A stretch of 64,000 bases of DNA from Thermoplasmata archaeon. Lineage in GTDB: Archaea; Thermoplasmatota; Thermoplasmata; Lutacidiplasmatales; UBA184. A program made the translations under genes and the position numbers. The stretch is from contig DAHUYN010000001.1 in the NCBI GenBank assembly GCA_027315165.1, forward strand, positions 1 to 64,000. The letters run 5' to 3'. Position 1 is the first letter of the stretch, and each line of letters starts with the position of its first letter. The notes beneath the pieces were generated by a model that ran no database searches, was not told where the DNA came from, and worked only from the letters and a program-made list of their open reading frames with translations. Positions 53,306-62,178 of this stretch are shown piece by piece.

Positions 53306-55357
53306 ATGGAGAAGCGTTCGGTCGCCGTAATCCTGGTCCTCGCCCTGATGGTCGCCGGCGGGTTCGCCGTGCCCTCGTCGGCCCACCCGACGAGCGGCCT
53401 GGCGCTCGCACCGGCGCGGGCCCCGGCCGCGGCGCCCGCGGTCGTCGCCACGCCCCATGCCGCCGGTCCGGCCACGACCCCCGCCGCGGGCGCCTACCCG
53501 CGGCTCGTGATGATCGAGACCTTCACCGCGGAGTGGTGCGTCTACTGCGAGGAGGAGTCGCAGGCGCTCTACTACATCGAGCACCACACGAGCGCGAACG
53601 TGATGCAGATCGGTGAGCTCCACATCTGCTACTCGAGTACGAACTGCGGCGACAGCTACACGACGCCCGACGGGACCGCGAACACGCGCGGCTCCTTCTA
53701 CGGCGTGAACGCCTTCCCGACGGTCTTCTTCGACGGCGACCACTCGATCGTCGGCGCCGCGCCGACCCTCAACGAGATGGAGACGTGGTACGACGGCCTG
53801 ATCGCCAACGCCTCCATGGTCCCGGGCAACGTCTCGTTCGCCCAGAGCGCGGTCCTCACCGCGCCCGGAACGCTCTCGTCCCACACGACCATCACCTCGG
53901 CCGTCAACGGGACATACCACGCGATCACCTACATCCTCGAGTACATCGGGAAGAACGACAGCACCGGCCACGACCTCGGCTGGGTCGTCCGCGGGAGCCT
54001 CGTCGACCAGAACGTCGCCCTCACCGCGGGCACGACCACCGAGATCAGTGGGACGAAGTCGATCTCCTCGACCTGGAACATCCAGCACCTGGCCATCGTC
54101 ACGCTCGTCCAGCAGAACTCGACGAAGATCATCGAGAACGCGGCCATGGTCCCCGTCTCGACGATGGCGACGACGGCCTCCGTCGCGGCCGCCACGATCA
54201 ACGGCGGCGCGAACACGACGGTCACCGTCCAGGTCGTCAACAGCAGCACGGCGGCCCCGCTCGCGGGCGCGGCGGTCACGCTCAGCGCGAGCGGCGGCAC
54301 CGTCACGCCGACCCTGGGGCTGACCAACAGCTACGGGATGTTCACGGCGAACTTCTCCGCCCCGCGCGTCTCCGCGGTCCAGACCTTCCAGATCACGGCG
54401 CAGGCGAGCCTCGCCAACTACACCCCCGGGCCGTCGGCGACGACGAGCGTGACCGTGAACCCCCTCTATCCGCCCGGGCTCCCGGCGAACTTCTCGGTCG
54501 TGCCCGAGGGCCCGAACGTCCTGCTCAACTGGTCCCCGCCGGCCTCCGGCGGCGGCGGTGTCACCTACCACGTCTCCCGCTCGAGCTCGCAGGTCGGCGG
54601 CTACGGGGAGATCGCCATCACGACGCAGACCAGCTATCTCGACACGACCGTCCAGGACGGGCAGTCGTACTGGTACACGGTCAGTGCGCAGGACATCGGC
54701 GGCTACTCCGCGAACGCCACCTCGATCTCGGCGACGGCGGTCGTCGTCACACCGACGGGGATCGGACCCTACACGAGCTGGTGGTTCTCGGTCGGGTCGC
54801 TCGTCTTCAACTCGTCGACGAGCGCGGCCCTGTCGTTCCACCTGGAGGGCGGCTCCTACACCTACGCGTTCGGGTCGTACTCGAACGCCTACGTCGCGCC
54901 CGTCGGGCTCAACAACCTCGCCGTCGGGAGCTCGCTCCTCCAGCTCACCGTGGCGTTCCTGCCCAACTACGCGACGCTCACCGGGACGGTCTCGCCCGCC
55001 ACGGCGACCGTCACCGTCAACGGCTCGTCGGTGCCGGTCGTGAACGGCGCGTTCTCCGAGTCGATGCTCGCCGCGACGTACACGGTCGTCGTGACGGCCG
55101 CGGGCTACCAGGAGAACACCACGAGTGTCACGCTGTCGCCGGGCAACACGTCGAAGGTCGCGATCGCGCTCCAGCCGGTCTCCTCCTCGGGCTCGACGGG
55201 CGCGAGCCTGGGCGGCCTCTCGACCACCGAGCTCGGACTGCTCGTGGCCGGTGTCGTCGTCGCGCTCGCGATCGTCGCCGCCGGCGCGCTGATGCTGCGG
55301 CGGGGCCGCTCGCCGCGCCGTGCGCCGCCCGAGTCGCCGCCGACGAGCGAGCCCTGA
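53306..55357 (+). CDS. Secreted thioredoxin-fold protein with Ig/Fn3-type domains
   Basis: A protein of 683 residues. Signal peptide (about 5-26), an Ala/Pro-rich spacer, then a thioredoxin-like domain with W-C-V-Y-C (C78, C81) and A-F-P-T-V-F-F-D-G (cis-proline). Two more cysteines (I-C-Y-S and N-C-G-D) lie near 110-118. Then follow a Big-1-like Ig domain (about 290-390), an Fn3-like domain (about 395-480), a PEGA-like segment (about 560-630) and a C-terminal helix (about 645-665) with basic end. It resembles Omp28/TlpA-like surface oxidoreductases. It is the first gene of the redox cluster ending with CcdA. Confidence 0.85.
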   Translation: MEKRSVAVILVLALMVAGGFAVPSSAHPTSGLALAPARAPAAAPAVVATPHAAGPATTPAAGAYPRLVMIETFTAEWCVYCEEESQALYYIEHHTSANVMQIGELHICYSSTNCGDSYTTPDGTANTRGSFYGVNAFPTVFFDGDHSIVGAAPTLNEMETWYDGLIANASMVPGNVSFAQSAVLTAPGTLSSHTTITSAVNGTYHAITYILEYIGKNDSTGHDLGWVVRGSLVDQNVALTAGTTTEISGTKSISSTWNIQHLAIVTLVQQNSTKIIENAAMVPVSTMATTASVAAATINGGANTTVTVQVVNSSTAAPLAGAAVTLSASGGTVTPTLGLTNSYGMFTANFSAPRVSAVQTFQITAQASLANYTPGPSATTSVTVNPLYPPGLPANFSVVPEGPNVLLNWSPPASGGGGVTYHVSRSSSQVGGYGEIAITTQTSYLDTTVQDGQSYWYTVSAQDIGGYSANATSISATAVVVTPTGIGPYTSWWFSVGSLVFNSSTSAALSFHLEGGSYTYAFGSYSNAYVAPVGLNNLAVGSSLLQLTVAFLPNYATLTGTVSPATATVTVNGSSVPVVNGAFSESMLAATYTVVVTAAGYQENTTSVTLSPGNTSKVAIALQPVSSSGSTGASLGGLSTTELGLLVAGVVVALAIVAAGALMLRRGRSPRRAPPESPPTSEP

Positions 55358-55380
55358 CGGGGCACGGGAGGACGGGGGTC

Positions 55381-56388
55381 GTGCCGCGAACCGATCCCGG
55401 AAGGGTCGGGGGCCGAGGGCGGGTCGCCGTGACCCGCCTCCCCCCGGGTCCGGGGAGGTCGGGAGAGCGGCGTCGCGTGGCGCTCGGCATTGCGGTCGTG
55501 CTCCTCCTCGCGGCGCTTCCCGGCCTCTCGGCCGCGCCGCCGGTGCGCCCCGCGGTGGCGACGGTGCTCGCGGTCACGCAGAGCCCGGGACCGCTGACGG
55601 AACAGGGAGCGGTGACGGTCTCGCTCGAGGTCGCGAGCACCGCGAACATCCACCAGGTCTACTTCACGTTCTGCCAGCTCACGACCTCGGTCTGCTACTT
55701 TCCCGTCGTGATGAACCCGACCGCGGGCGGATGGTATGTCGGGACGACGAGCCCGATGTCGGCCTATCCGGGGATGGGGCCGGGGATCTCCGCGGGCTAC
55801 AACATCACGATCCTCTACAACGACAACTCGACCTCGAGCGAGCCGAGCGTGCCCAACGCCTTCGCGAACCTGACGGTCGCCGCGACCGTGACGGGCGAGT
55901 ACGTGTTCAAGGTGACCGTGGCGAACCTGACCTACGGCGTCGACGGCCGCGTCGTCGACTCGGCGACGGGGCACACGCTCGCGGGTGCGACGGTCACGAT
56001 GTCGCCGGGCACGGCCCTCACGACGGTCACGAACGCGTCGGGCGGGTACGCGTTCACGAACCTCTCCAACGGCAGCTACACGCTCTCGGTGACCCTCCAC
56101 GGCTACGACAACGCGACGCTCGCGGTCGTCGTCTCGGGCCAGTCGGTCGTCCAGGACGTCTCGCTCAACGCCACCTCCGTCACCCAGTCCCACTCGACGC
56201 CGGGCCCGGGCTCAGCGTCCGGTGCGATCGGCTTCCTCGAGAGCCCGACGGGCCTCGGCGTCGTCGGGGCGATCGTCGTCGTCGTGGCCGCGGCCCTCGC
56301 GCTGATCCTCCTCCAATCCCGCCGCCGTCGCGGTCGGGACGGCGAGCGGGATCCCGGTTCCTCCGCCACGCCTCCGACCGGACCCTAG
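55381..56388 (+). CDS. Secreted protein with carboxypeptidase-regulatory-like domain
   Basis: A protein of 335 residues from GTG 55381. Signal (about 33-55), a beta-sandwich with two cysteines (F-C-Q-L, V-C-Y-F), then a CarboxypepD_reg-like domain (about 180-265; V-D-G-R-V-V-D, G-A-T-V-T, Y-A-F-T-N-L-S-N-G-S-Y-T-L-S-V). A C-terminal helix (about 285-310) and R-R-R-R-G-R anchor it. It sits 23 bases after the thioredoxin-fold gene and 18 before the ccdA fusion, so it is probably in the operon. Function unknown. Confidence 0.8.
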   Translation: MPRTDPGRVGGRGRVAVTRLPPGPGRSGERRRVALGIAVVLLLAALPGLSAAPPVRPAVATVLAVTQSPGPLTEQGAVTVSLEVASTANIHQVYFTFCQLTTSVCYFPVVMNPTAGGWYVGTTSPMSAYPGMGPGISAGYNITILYNDNSTSSEPSVPNAFANLTVAATVTGEYVFKVTVANLTYGVDGRVVDSATGHTLAGATVTMSPGTALTTVTNASGGYAFTNLSNGSYTLSVTLHGYDNATLAVVVSGQSVVQDVSLNATSVTQSHSTPGPGSASGAIGFLESPTGLGVVGAIVVVVAAALALILLQSRRRRGRDGERDPGSSATPPTGP

Positions 56389-56406
56389 CACGGTGAGGAC
56401 GGGTCG

Positions 56407-57783
56407 ATGAGAGCCGGTCCACGCTCGGAGACGCGAGCCCGGTCGGTCCCGCGCCGGCGCCTCTCGAGGCCGCTCGCGCTCGCGGCCCTGGCGTGCCTCG
56501 CGGTCGTCGCGCTCTCGCTCGCCTCGGGACCGGCCGTCGGCGTCAGCGCGACCCCGTCGGCGACGCTGGCGCCGAACTTCACGCTACCCGACATCTACGG
56601 ACAGAACTTCACGCTCTCGAGCTATCGCGGCAGCGCCGTCGTCGTCATCGAGTTCACCTCGCTCTCCTGCAGCGAGTGCCAGATCGTTGAGCAGAGCCTC
56701 GCGACGATCGCCTCGGTCTACAACCAGAGCGGGAGCGGCGGGGACGTCCGCATCCTCTCGGTGTTCATCGAGCCCCAGTTCGGGGACACGATCCCGGCGC
56801 TGCGCACCTACCAGACCCAGCACGATATCACGTGGACGATGGCGCAGGACACGCCGACGCTGGCCGTCTCGAAGAGCTACGGGGTCCAGGACATCCCGAC
56901 CGTCGTCACGGTCAACAAGAACGGCCAGGCGATCTACGACGTCTCCGGGCCGCAGAGCACGACCCAGCTCGAGACGAGCATCTCCTCCGGGCTCGCCGGG
57001 ACCGCGGCCCCGATCTCGATCATCACCGTGAGCGTCTTCGGTCTCGCCGTCGTCGCGGGGCTCACGACGTTCTTCTCGCCGTGCGCCTTCCCGATGTTCC
57101 CCGGGTACATGACGCTCTATCTCGGCCTCAACTCGGGCGGGGGCGACCCGTCGGGCACGACGAGCCGGACCTACAAGGGCGCGGTCCGGAGAGCGTTGTT
57201 CGCCGGGTCCGTCGCCTCGTCGGGGATGCTCGTCGTCTTCTTGGGGATCGGACTCGCGCTGATCGTCGCGGCGAGCCGCGTGGGCGGCTACATCCCCTAC
57301 TTCCTCGTGCTCGTCGGCGCGATCCTGGTCGGGCTCGGCCTCCTCCTCCTGACGAACCTCCAGTACTGGCGGATCGTGACGCCCGTGCAGACGCTCTGGC
57401 GGCGGATCCGGGGGGTCGACGCGGCGGCCGCGACCCCGGCCCCCCCGACGGCCCCCGGGCAGCGGGGGTTCTACCTCAAGCTGTTCGGCTATGGAATGGG
57501 CTATGCCGCGGCCGCCGCGGGCTGTGTCGCACCCGTGATCTTCTCGGCGATCATCGCCGGCATGGCGCTCGGGCTGTTCAACGGGATCGTCAGCATCCTC
57601 ATCTACAGCCTCACCGCGGCCCTCCTGATGGTCGTCGTGACGGTGATGCTCGCGGTCGCCGGGAAGCGCTACATCAACGCGCTCAAGACCTACACGCCGG
57701 TGATCAAGAAGGTCAGCGCCGTCGTCCTCGTCCTCGTCGGCGTCTACCTGATCTACTTCTACTACACCGCCTGGGGCTTCTAG
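56407..57783 (+). CDS. TlpA-like thioredoxin fused to CcdA/DsbD transmembrane domain
   Basis: A protein of 458 residues. N-terminal signal/anchor (about 22-42), an exported TlpA/AhpC-like domain with C-S-E-C (C88, C91) and Q-D-I-P-T-V-V-T-V. Then a six-TM CcdA domain (about 203-458) with its cysteine pair C226 (F-F-S-P-C-A-F-P) and C373 (A-G-C-V-A-P-V). CcdA carries reducing equivalents from cytoplasmic thioredoxin across the membrane. The fusion delivers them to its own outer thioredoxin domain and, by context, to the secreted thioredoxin-fold protein encoded upstream. Confidence 0.92.
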   Translation: MRAGPRSETRARSVPRRRLSRPLALAALACLAVVALSLASGPAVGVSATPSATLAPNFTLPDIYGQNFTLSSYRGSAVVVIEFTSLSCSECQIVEQSLATIASVYNQSGSGGDVRILSVFIEPQFGDTIPALRTYQTQHDITWTMAQDTPTLAVSKSYGVQDIPTVVTVNKNGQAIYDVSGPQSTTQLETSISSGLAGTAAPISIITVSVFGLAVVAGLTTFFSPCAFPMFPGYMTLYLGLNSGGGDPSGTTSRTYKGAVRRALFAGSVASSGMLVVFLGIGLALIVAASRVGGYIPYFLVLVGAILVGLGLLLLTNLQYWRIVTPVQTLWRRIRGVDAAAATPAPPTAPGQRGFYLKLFGYGMGYAAAAAGCVAPVIFSAIIAGMALGLFNGIVSILIYSLTAALLMVVVTVMLAVAGKRYINALKTYTPVIKKVSAVVLVLVGVYLIYFYYTAWGF

Positions 57784-57989
57784 GCGGCATCGCCGTCTCT
57801 CCCGCGAAGGGGCAGGCTCCGCCCTTCGGCCCGGCGATCGCTCCGTCCCCCGGGCGGCCGCGCGACCCTGACGCTACCGTGGAGGAGCGGCGCCCGTCGG
57901 CGCGAGCGGGCGAGGGGGCGGGCCGACTCGGACAGGTGCGTGTGTCCGTCCCCGGCCCTGGCGCGTCCTGCCGCGACTCCCGGCGCGGT

Positions 57990-58609
57990 GGCCGCGAGCG
58001 AGCGGCTGGCGGAGGACCGTCCTCGATCGCGCGGAGGGCGTGCGGCGAGGGTCGCTCCGGTAGCTCTCGTCGTGGCGGCCCGTGAGCGCGTCGCCGCGAC
58101 CCCGGGCGAAGGCGTCGAGCGCCTCGATCGTCGCCACCTCGCCCGGGTGCGGTCCCACGTAGCGCACCTCCGCAGACCTCCCCTCCTTCGAGCGTTCGAG
58201 GCGAAGCCGTGCGAGGCCCGAAGCGCTCCCCTTCTCGCGGAGGCGCCGCACCGCGCCGACGAGGTCTCGACGGTGCACGCCGTCCGGCTCGCGCAACCGG
58301 AGCGTCCCGCGCCCGTCGTCGGGGCGACCGACGGGGAGCCGCCTCCCTCGCGCGCCCAGTTGCGGCCCTCGAGGGGCATCACGAGAGCCCGGCGAACGCC
58401 GGGGTCCTTCGGCCCGAACGTGATCGCGAAGGCGGCCCCGTACAGGGCTTCAATGGCTCGCGGCATTCGGGCGTCGTGCCGGGGGCCCCTTTCCCGTCGA
58501 CCCTCAGCGAGGACATCGCGGGCACGTCGTCGACGACCGGTGTCGTGGCGCTCGAGAAGTAGGGCCGTCGGATCTCCGCCGGAAGCTGCGCGCTCGACAT
58601 CGCCCGCAC
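57990..58609 (-). pseudogene. GyrI-like (AraC effector-binding) protein, frameshifted
   Basis: A GyrI-like small-molecule-binding domain is recognisable but split over three frames. Frame one (58609 to about 58455): Y-F-S-S-A-T-T-P-V-V-D-D-V-P-A-M, G-T-T-P-E-C-R-E. Frame two (about 58467 to 58340): A-I-E-A-L-Y-G-A-A-F-A-I-T-F-G, V-M-P-L-E-G. Frame three (about 58350 to 57997): L-R-L-E-R-S-K-E-G-R-S-A-E-V, G-P-H-P-G-E, H-D-E-S-Y-R-S-D-P-R-R, L-R-Q-P-L. The normal C-terminal stop is also lost. Two frameshifts indicate decay or assembly indels in a GC-rich stretch. Bases 57784-57989 hold nothing else I can support. Confidence 0.75.
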
Positions 58610-58732
58610 CCGCGAGAGGAGTCCGGCGCGCGCGGAAGAGCCTCGCGCACATCCGGGTCGAGGGTCGACCCGTGCGCCCTCCGGGACTGGGCTCTCCCGT
58701 AGAGGGGGGACCGCCCGTCGGTCGAGGGAGGA

Positions 58733-58841
58733 CGCCCGTGCTGGGATTCGAACCCAGGTCTGAGGCTCCGCAGGCCTCTAGGATAATCCATTGTAGCGGG
58801 ACCGGCGCGGACGCCGAACCCCGTAGCTACCCCACACGGGC
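58733..58841 (-). tRNA. tRNA-Arg(GCG) with a D-loop insertion
   Basis: On the minus strand the acceptor GCCCGTG pairs with CACGGGC, followed by discriminator G (CCA not encoded). The T arm is CTGGG-TTCGAAT-CCCAG. The anticodon arm is GAGGC-CTGCGGA-GCCTC, giving anticodon GCG (reads CGC). The D arm begins GGGTAG and ends ATCC, but about 36 extra bases lie within the loop. They can fold on their own: GTAGC/GCTAC, GGG/CCC and CGGCG/CGCCG. Total 109 bases against about 74 expected. An extra base also lies before the anticodon stem. The insertion may be a non-canonical intron. Confidence 0.88.
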
Positions 58842-58887
58842 GTGAGTCGCTAGTGCGTCCTCTCCGGCGGGCGCCGAGGAGGGCGTG

Positions 58888-58897
58888 ATATAAAAGC
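58888..58897 (-). promoter_or_regulatory. Probable TATA box of the tRNA-Arg gene
   Basis: Minus strand CTTTTATATC, centred about 52 bases upstream of the tRNA 5' end, so a 5' leader of roughly 25 bases would be trimmed by RNase P. It could also serve plus-strand transcription. Confidence 0.45.
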
Positions 58898-58928
58898 CCG
58901 GGCGTGGCCCCCCTGTCGGGCGCGGAGG

Positions 58929-58938
58929 ACTTTATAGC
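58929..58938 (+). promoter_or_regulatory. TATA box of the gatD-gatE operon
   Basis: ACTTTATAGC, centred near 58934. Initiation about 25 bases downstream would leave a short leader of 10-18 bases before the TTG (58971) or GTG (58977) start of gatD. Confidence 0.6.
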
Positions 58939-58976
58939 GGGACGGGCTGGGACGAGCCCGACGGGGGCTCTTGAGA

Positions 58977-60308
58977 GTGTCGGCGACCGGGGCGCCCGTG
59001 CCGGACGACGCGTGGGAGACGCTCCGGCGACTGCCCCGAGGCCGCACGATCGAGATCGAGACCCACGACGGCCACCGCTGGCGCGGGACCCTCGTTCCGC
59101 CGCACGACCTTTCGGGGGAGCGCGTCGTTCAGATCAAGCTCGACAGCGGCTACAACGTCGGCGTGCGCATCGACCCCGCGGACCGTCTTCGCCTCCTTGA
59201 CGAGGAGACCGGGAACGGCGGGAACGGAGGCAACGCGACCGCGCCGTCGAGGGCCCGGACCCGCGACGGCGAACCGTGGGTCGCCCTCCTCTCGACGGGC
59301 GGCACGATCGCCTCGCGCGTCGACTACCGCACGGGTGGGGTCCGGCCCGTGCAGGACGAGGCCGAGCTTCTGTCGTTCTACCCCGACCTCGAGCGAGACG
59401 GGCCGGTCCGTGTGACCCCCGTGTTCGACCGGCTGAGCGAGAACCTCGCGCCGGAGGACTGGCAGACCCTCGCGCGGGAGGTCGGCCGCGCCTTCGGCGA
59501 GGGGGCGCGCGGTGTCGTCGTCGCGCACGGGACCGACACGCTCGCCTTCACCGCCGCGGCGCTGAGCTTCCAGCTCGAGAACCTTCCCGGGCCGGTCGTC
59601 CTCGTAGGCGCGCAGCGGTCCCCAGACCGCCCTTCCTCGGACGGCGTCACGAACCTCGCCGCGGCGGTCCGGCTCGCGCGGACGGCGCCGATCGGGGAGG
59701 TCGTCGTCGTGATGCACGCGAGCCTCTCCGACGACCGGTTCGCCATCCACCGCGGGACGCGCGTGCGCAAGATGCACGCGACCCGGCGCGACGCCTTCCA
59801 GAGCCGGAACGGTCCGTCCCTCGGCTGGATGGACGCGGCCACGGTGCACTGGAACACGCCCCCGCGACCGGCGGCCACCGGGCCGGTCCGGGTCGATGAC
59901 CGGCTCGGGGACCACGTCGGACTCCTCTGGCTCTACCCCGGCCTCTCGCCCGCGCGCGCCGAGGCGTTCTCGAAGGACCTCCGCGGGCTCGTCCTCGCCG
60001 GGACCGGGCTCGGCCACTCGAGCACCGTGCACCTCGCGTGGATCCGCGCCGCCGTCGCGCTCGGGACGGTCACGGTGATGACGAGCCAGTGCCTCGACGG
60101 CGCCGTCGACCCGTTCGTCTACGCGACGGGCCGCGAGCTGCTCCGCGCCGGCGTCCTCTACGCCGACGACCTCCTCCCCGAAACGGCCTACGTCAAGCTC
60201 CTGTGGGCGCTCGGGCGCTCCTCGGACCCGCGCGAGGTGGCGGCGCTGATGCTCGAGGACCGCGCCGGCGAGTTCACCGGCCGGCGGCTCGCCGAGGGGG
60301 ACCGGTGA
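58977..60308 (+). CDS. gatD: Glutamyl-tRNA(Gln) amidotransferase subunit D
   Basis: A protein of 443 residues from GTG 58977 (TTG 58971 is an alternative). An N-terminal beta-barrel domain (about 1-80) is followed by an L-asparaginase-type domain with S-T-G-G-T-I-A-S and V-A-H-G-T-D-T-L (the two catalytic threonine motifs) and the lysine region further on. Archaea-specific GatD supplies ammonia for converting Glu-tRNA(Gln) to Gln-tRNA(Gln). Its TGA overlaps the gatE GTG by four bases. Confidence 0.95.
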   Translation: MSATGAPVPDDAWETLRRLPRGRTIEIETHDGHRWRGTLVPPHDLSGERVVQIKLDSGYNVGVRIDPADRLRLLDEETGNGGNGGNATAPSRARTRDGEPWVALLSTGGTIASRVDYRTGGVRPVQDEAELLSFYPDLERDGPVRVTPVFDRLSENLAPEDWQTLAREVGRAFGEGARGVVVAHGTDTLAFTAAALSFQLENLPGPVVLVGAQRSPDRPSSDGVTNLAAAVRLARTAPIGEVVVVMHASLSDDRFAIHRGTRVRKMHATRRDAFQSRNGPSLGWMDAATVHWNTPPRPAATGPVRVDDRLGDHVGLLWLYPGLSPARAEAFSKDLRGLVLAGTGLGHSSTVHLAWIRAAVALGTVTVMTSQCLDGAVDPFVYATGRELLRAGVLYADDLLPETAYVKLLWALGRSSDPREVAALMLEDRAGEFTGRRLAEGDR

Positions 60309-62170
60309 AGAGCGGCCTCGAGGTGCACCAACAGCTCGCCACCGGCAAGCTGTTCTGCAACTGCCCCGCGGAGCTCTCCGAGGAGGTCCGTGGCCGGGTG
60401 CTGCGCCGCCTCCGCGCGACGGGGGGCGAGAACCACGCGATCGACCCGGCGGCGGCCTTCCAGGCCTCCCGCGACCTCCGCTTCGTCTACGAGGTGGTGC
60501 CGTCCAGCTGTCTGGTCGAACTCGACGAGGAGCCGCCGCACGGCCTCTCCAAGGCCGCGCTCGACGTGGCGCTCGTGATGGCCCAGCTGCTCCACGCGCG
60601 CGTGCTCGACGAGATCGAGGTCATGCGCAAGATCGTCGTCGACGGCTCGAACACGGCCGGCTTCCAGCGGACCGCCCTCGTCGCGGTCGACGGCCATCTC
60701 GAGGTCCGCGGGCACACGATCTCGATCCCGACGGTCTGCCTCGAGGAGGACGCGGCGCGGAAGACCGGCGAGACGGCGGGCGAGGTCACCTACCGGCTCG
60801 ACCGCTTGGGGATCCCGCTCATCGAGATCGCCACGGGTCCCGAGATCACGAGCGGGGCGGAGGCGCGCGAGGTCGCCGAGGAGATCGGGATGCTCTTGCG
60901 GACGACCGGGCGGGTCCGACGCGGGATCGGGACGATCCGCGAGGACGTCAACGTCTCCACGGAGGGAGGCGCACGCGTCGAGATCAAGGGCGTGCAGGAG
61001 CTCCGGCTCCTGGAGCGCTACGCGGAGCTCGAGGAGCGACGGCAGCGGTTCCTGCTCGACCTTCGTGAGAAGCTTCGAAGCCGCGGCGCGAGGCCGCCGT
61101 CGGGCCCCGGGCAGGACGTCGCGCCGGCCCTCACGGGGCCGGGGAAGGGCTTTCTCTTCGAGGCGGCCCGTCGCGGACACCCGGTGCTCGGACTCGTCCT
61201 CCCCGGCTTCCGCGGCCTGCTGCGGGAGCTCGACGCGAGCGGCGAGCGGCTCGGGCGAGAGCTCGCCGATTACGCCCGCGCCGCCGGCCTGCGGGGCCTC
61301 GTCCACTCGGACGAGCTGCCGGGCTACGGACTCGAGGGAGATCGCCTCCAGGCTCTCGAGCAGGCGCTCGGGACCGGTCCCGAGGACGCCTTCGTCCTCG
61401 TCACGGCGCCCGAGGTCGCGACCGCCGCGAGGGCGCTCGCGGGGGTCTCGGCGCGGGCCGCCGCCGCCCTTGTGGGCGTTCCGGGCGAGACCCGGGAGCC
61501 GCTACCGGACGGCCGCACGCGCTACACGCGTCCGCTCCCCGGCCGCGACCGGATGTACCCCGAGACGGACGTTCCCCCCGTGCGGGTCGACCCGGGGCAC
61601 CTGCGGGAGCTCTCGGCGAGCCTCCCGCCGCGGCCCGAGGTCGTACGAGAACGGCTCGCCGACCGCTACCATCTCAACCCCGAGGTGGCCCGACAGCTCC
61701 AGCGACGCGGGGCCGTCGAGACCTTCGAGTCGCTCGTCGGCCGCGGCCACGCCGCGGCGCTCGTCGCGCGCGTGTACACGCAGGACCTTCCCACGGCCGA
61801 GGCCGACCTCACGGCCCCGGTCGAGCTCGCGCCGGCCCTGCTCGAGGAGGTCCTCGGCTCCGTCGCCGAGGGCCGGATCGCGAAGGAAGGGATCGCCTCC
61901 GTGTTGCGCGAGCTCCTCCTCGGGGCCCCGACGACCGTGGCGGCGATCGAGCGGGCCGGGCTCGGGGGAGGCCCGGTCTCGGACCTCGACACGCTCGCCG
62001 AGAGGGTCGTGGCCGCAAACGAGGCTCTCGTGCGCGAACGCGGCGACGAGGCGTTCTCTCCGCTGATGGGCGACCTGATGCGAGAGGTCCGCGGGCGCCG
62101 CGACGGCCAGGAGGTCGCGAAAGCGCTCCGCAAGGCCCTCGCCTCCCGCCGGGCCCCGAGCGGAGGCTGA
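60305..62170 (+). CDS. gatE: Glutamyl-tRNA(Gln) amidotransferase subunit E
   Basis: A protein of 621 residues. It begins at once with the conserved G-L-E-V-H-Q-Q-L and F-C-N-C-P of GatB/GatE, carries the E-I-A-T-G-P-E-I and R-E-D-V-N-V-S segments of the kinase/amidotransferase domain, an AspRS-like insert (about 265-410) and the C-terminal YqeY-like tail. The first codon is GTG at 60305, coupled to gatD. The pair is a firm archaeal marker. Confidence 0.96.
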   Translation: MKSGLEVHQQLATGKLFCNCPAELSEEVRGRVLRRLRATGGENHAIDPAAAFQASRDLRFVYEVVPSSCLVELDEEPPHGLSKAALDVALVMAQLLHARVLDEIEVMRKIVVDGSNTAGFQRTALVAVDGHLEVRGHTISIPTVCLEEDAARKTGETAGEVTYRLDRLGIPLIEIATGPEITSGAEAREVAEEIGMLLRTTGRVRRGIGTIREDVNVSTEGGARVEIKGVQELRLLERYAELEERRQRFLLDLREKLRSRGARPPSGPGQDVAPALTGPGKGFLFEAARRGHPVLGLVLPGFRGLLRELDASGERLGRELADYARAAGLRGLVHSDELPGYGLEGDRLQALEQALGTGPEDAFVLVTAPEVATAARALAGVSARAAAALVGVPGETREPLPDGRTRYTRPLPGRDRMYPETDVPPVRVDPGHLRELSASLPPRPEVVRERLADRYHLNPEVARQLQRRGAVETFESLVGRGHAAALVARVYTQDLPTAEADLTAPVELAPALLEEVLGSVAEGRIAKEGIASVLRELLLGAPTTVAAIERAGLGGGPVSDLDTLAERVVAANEALVRERGDEAFSPLMGDLMREVRGRRDGQEVAKALRKALASRRAPSGG

Positions 62171-62178
62171 GGCCTCGC

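Noticed and set aside
57780-58652. A 290-residue minus-strand gene
   Set aside because: Only a short middle segment matches GyrI-like proteins; the flanking family blocks are in other frames, so it is treated as a pseudogene.
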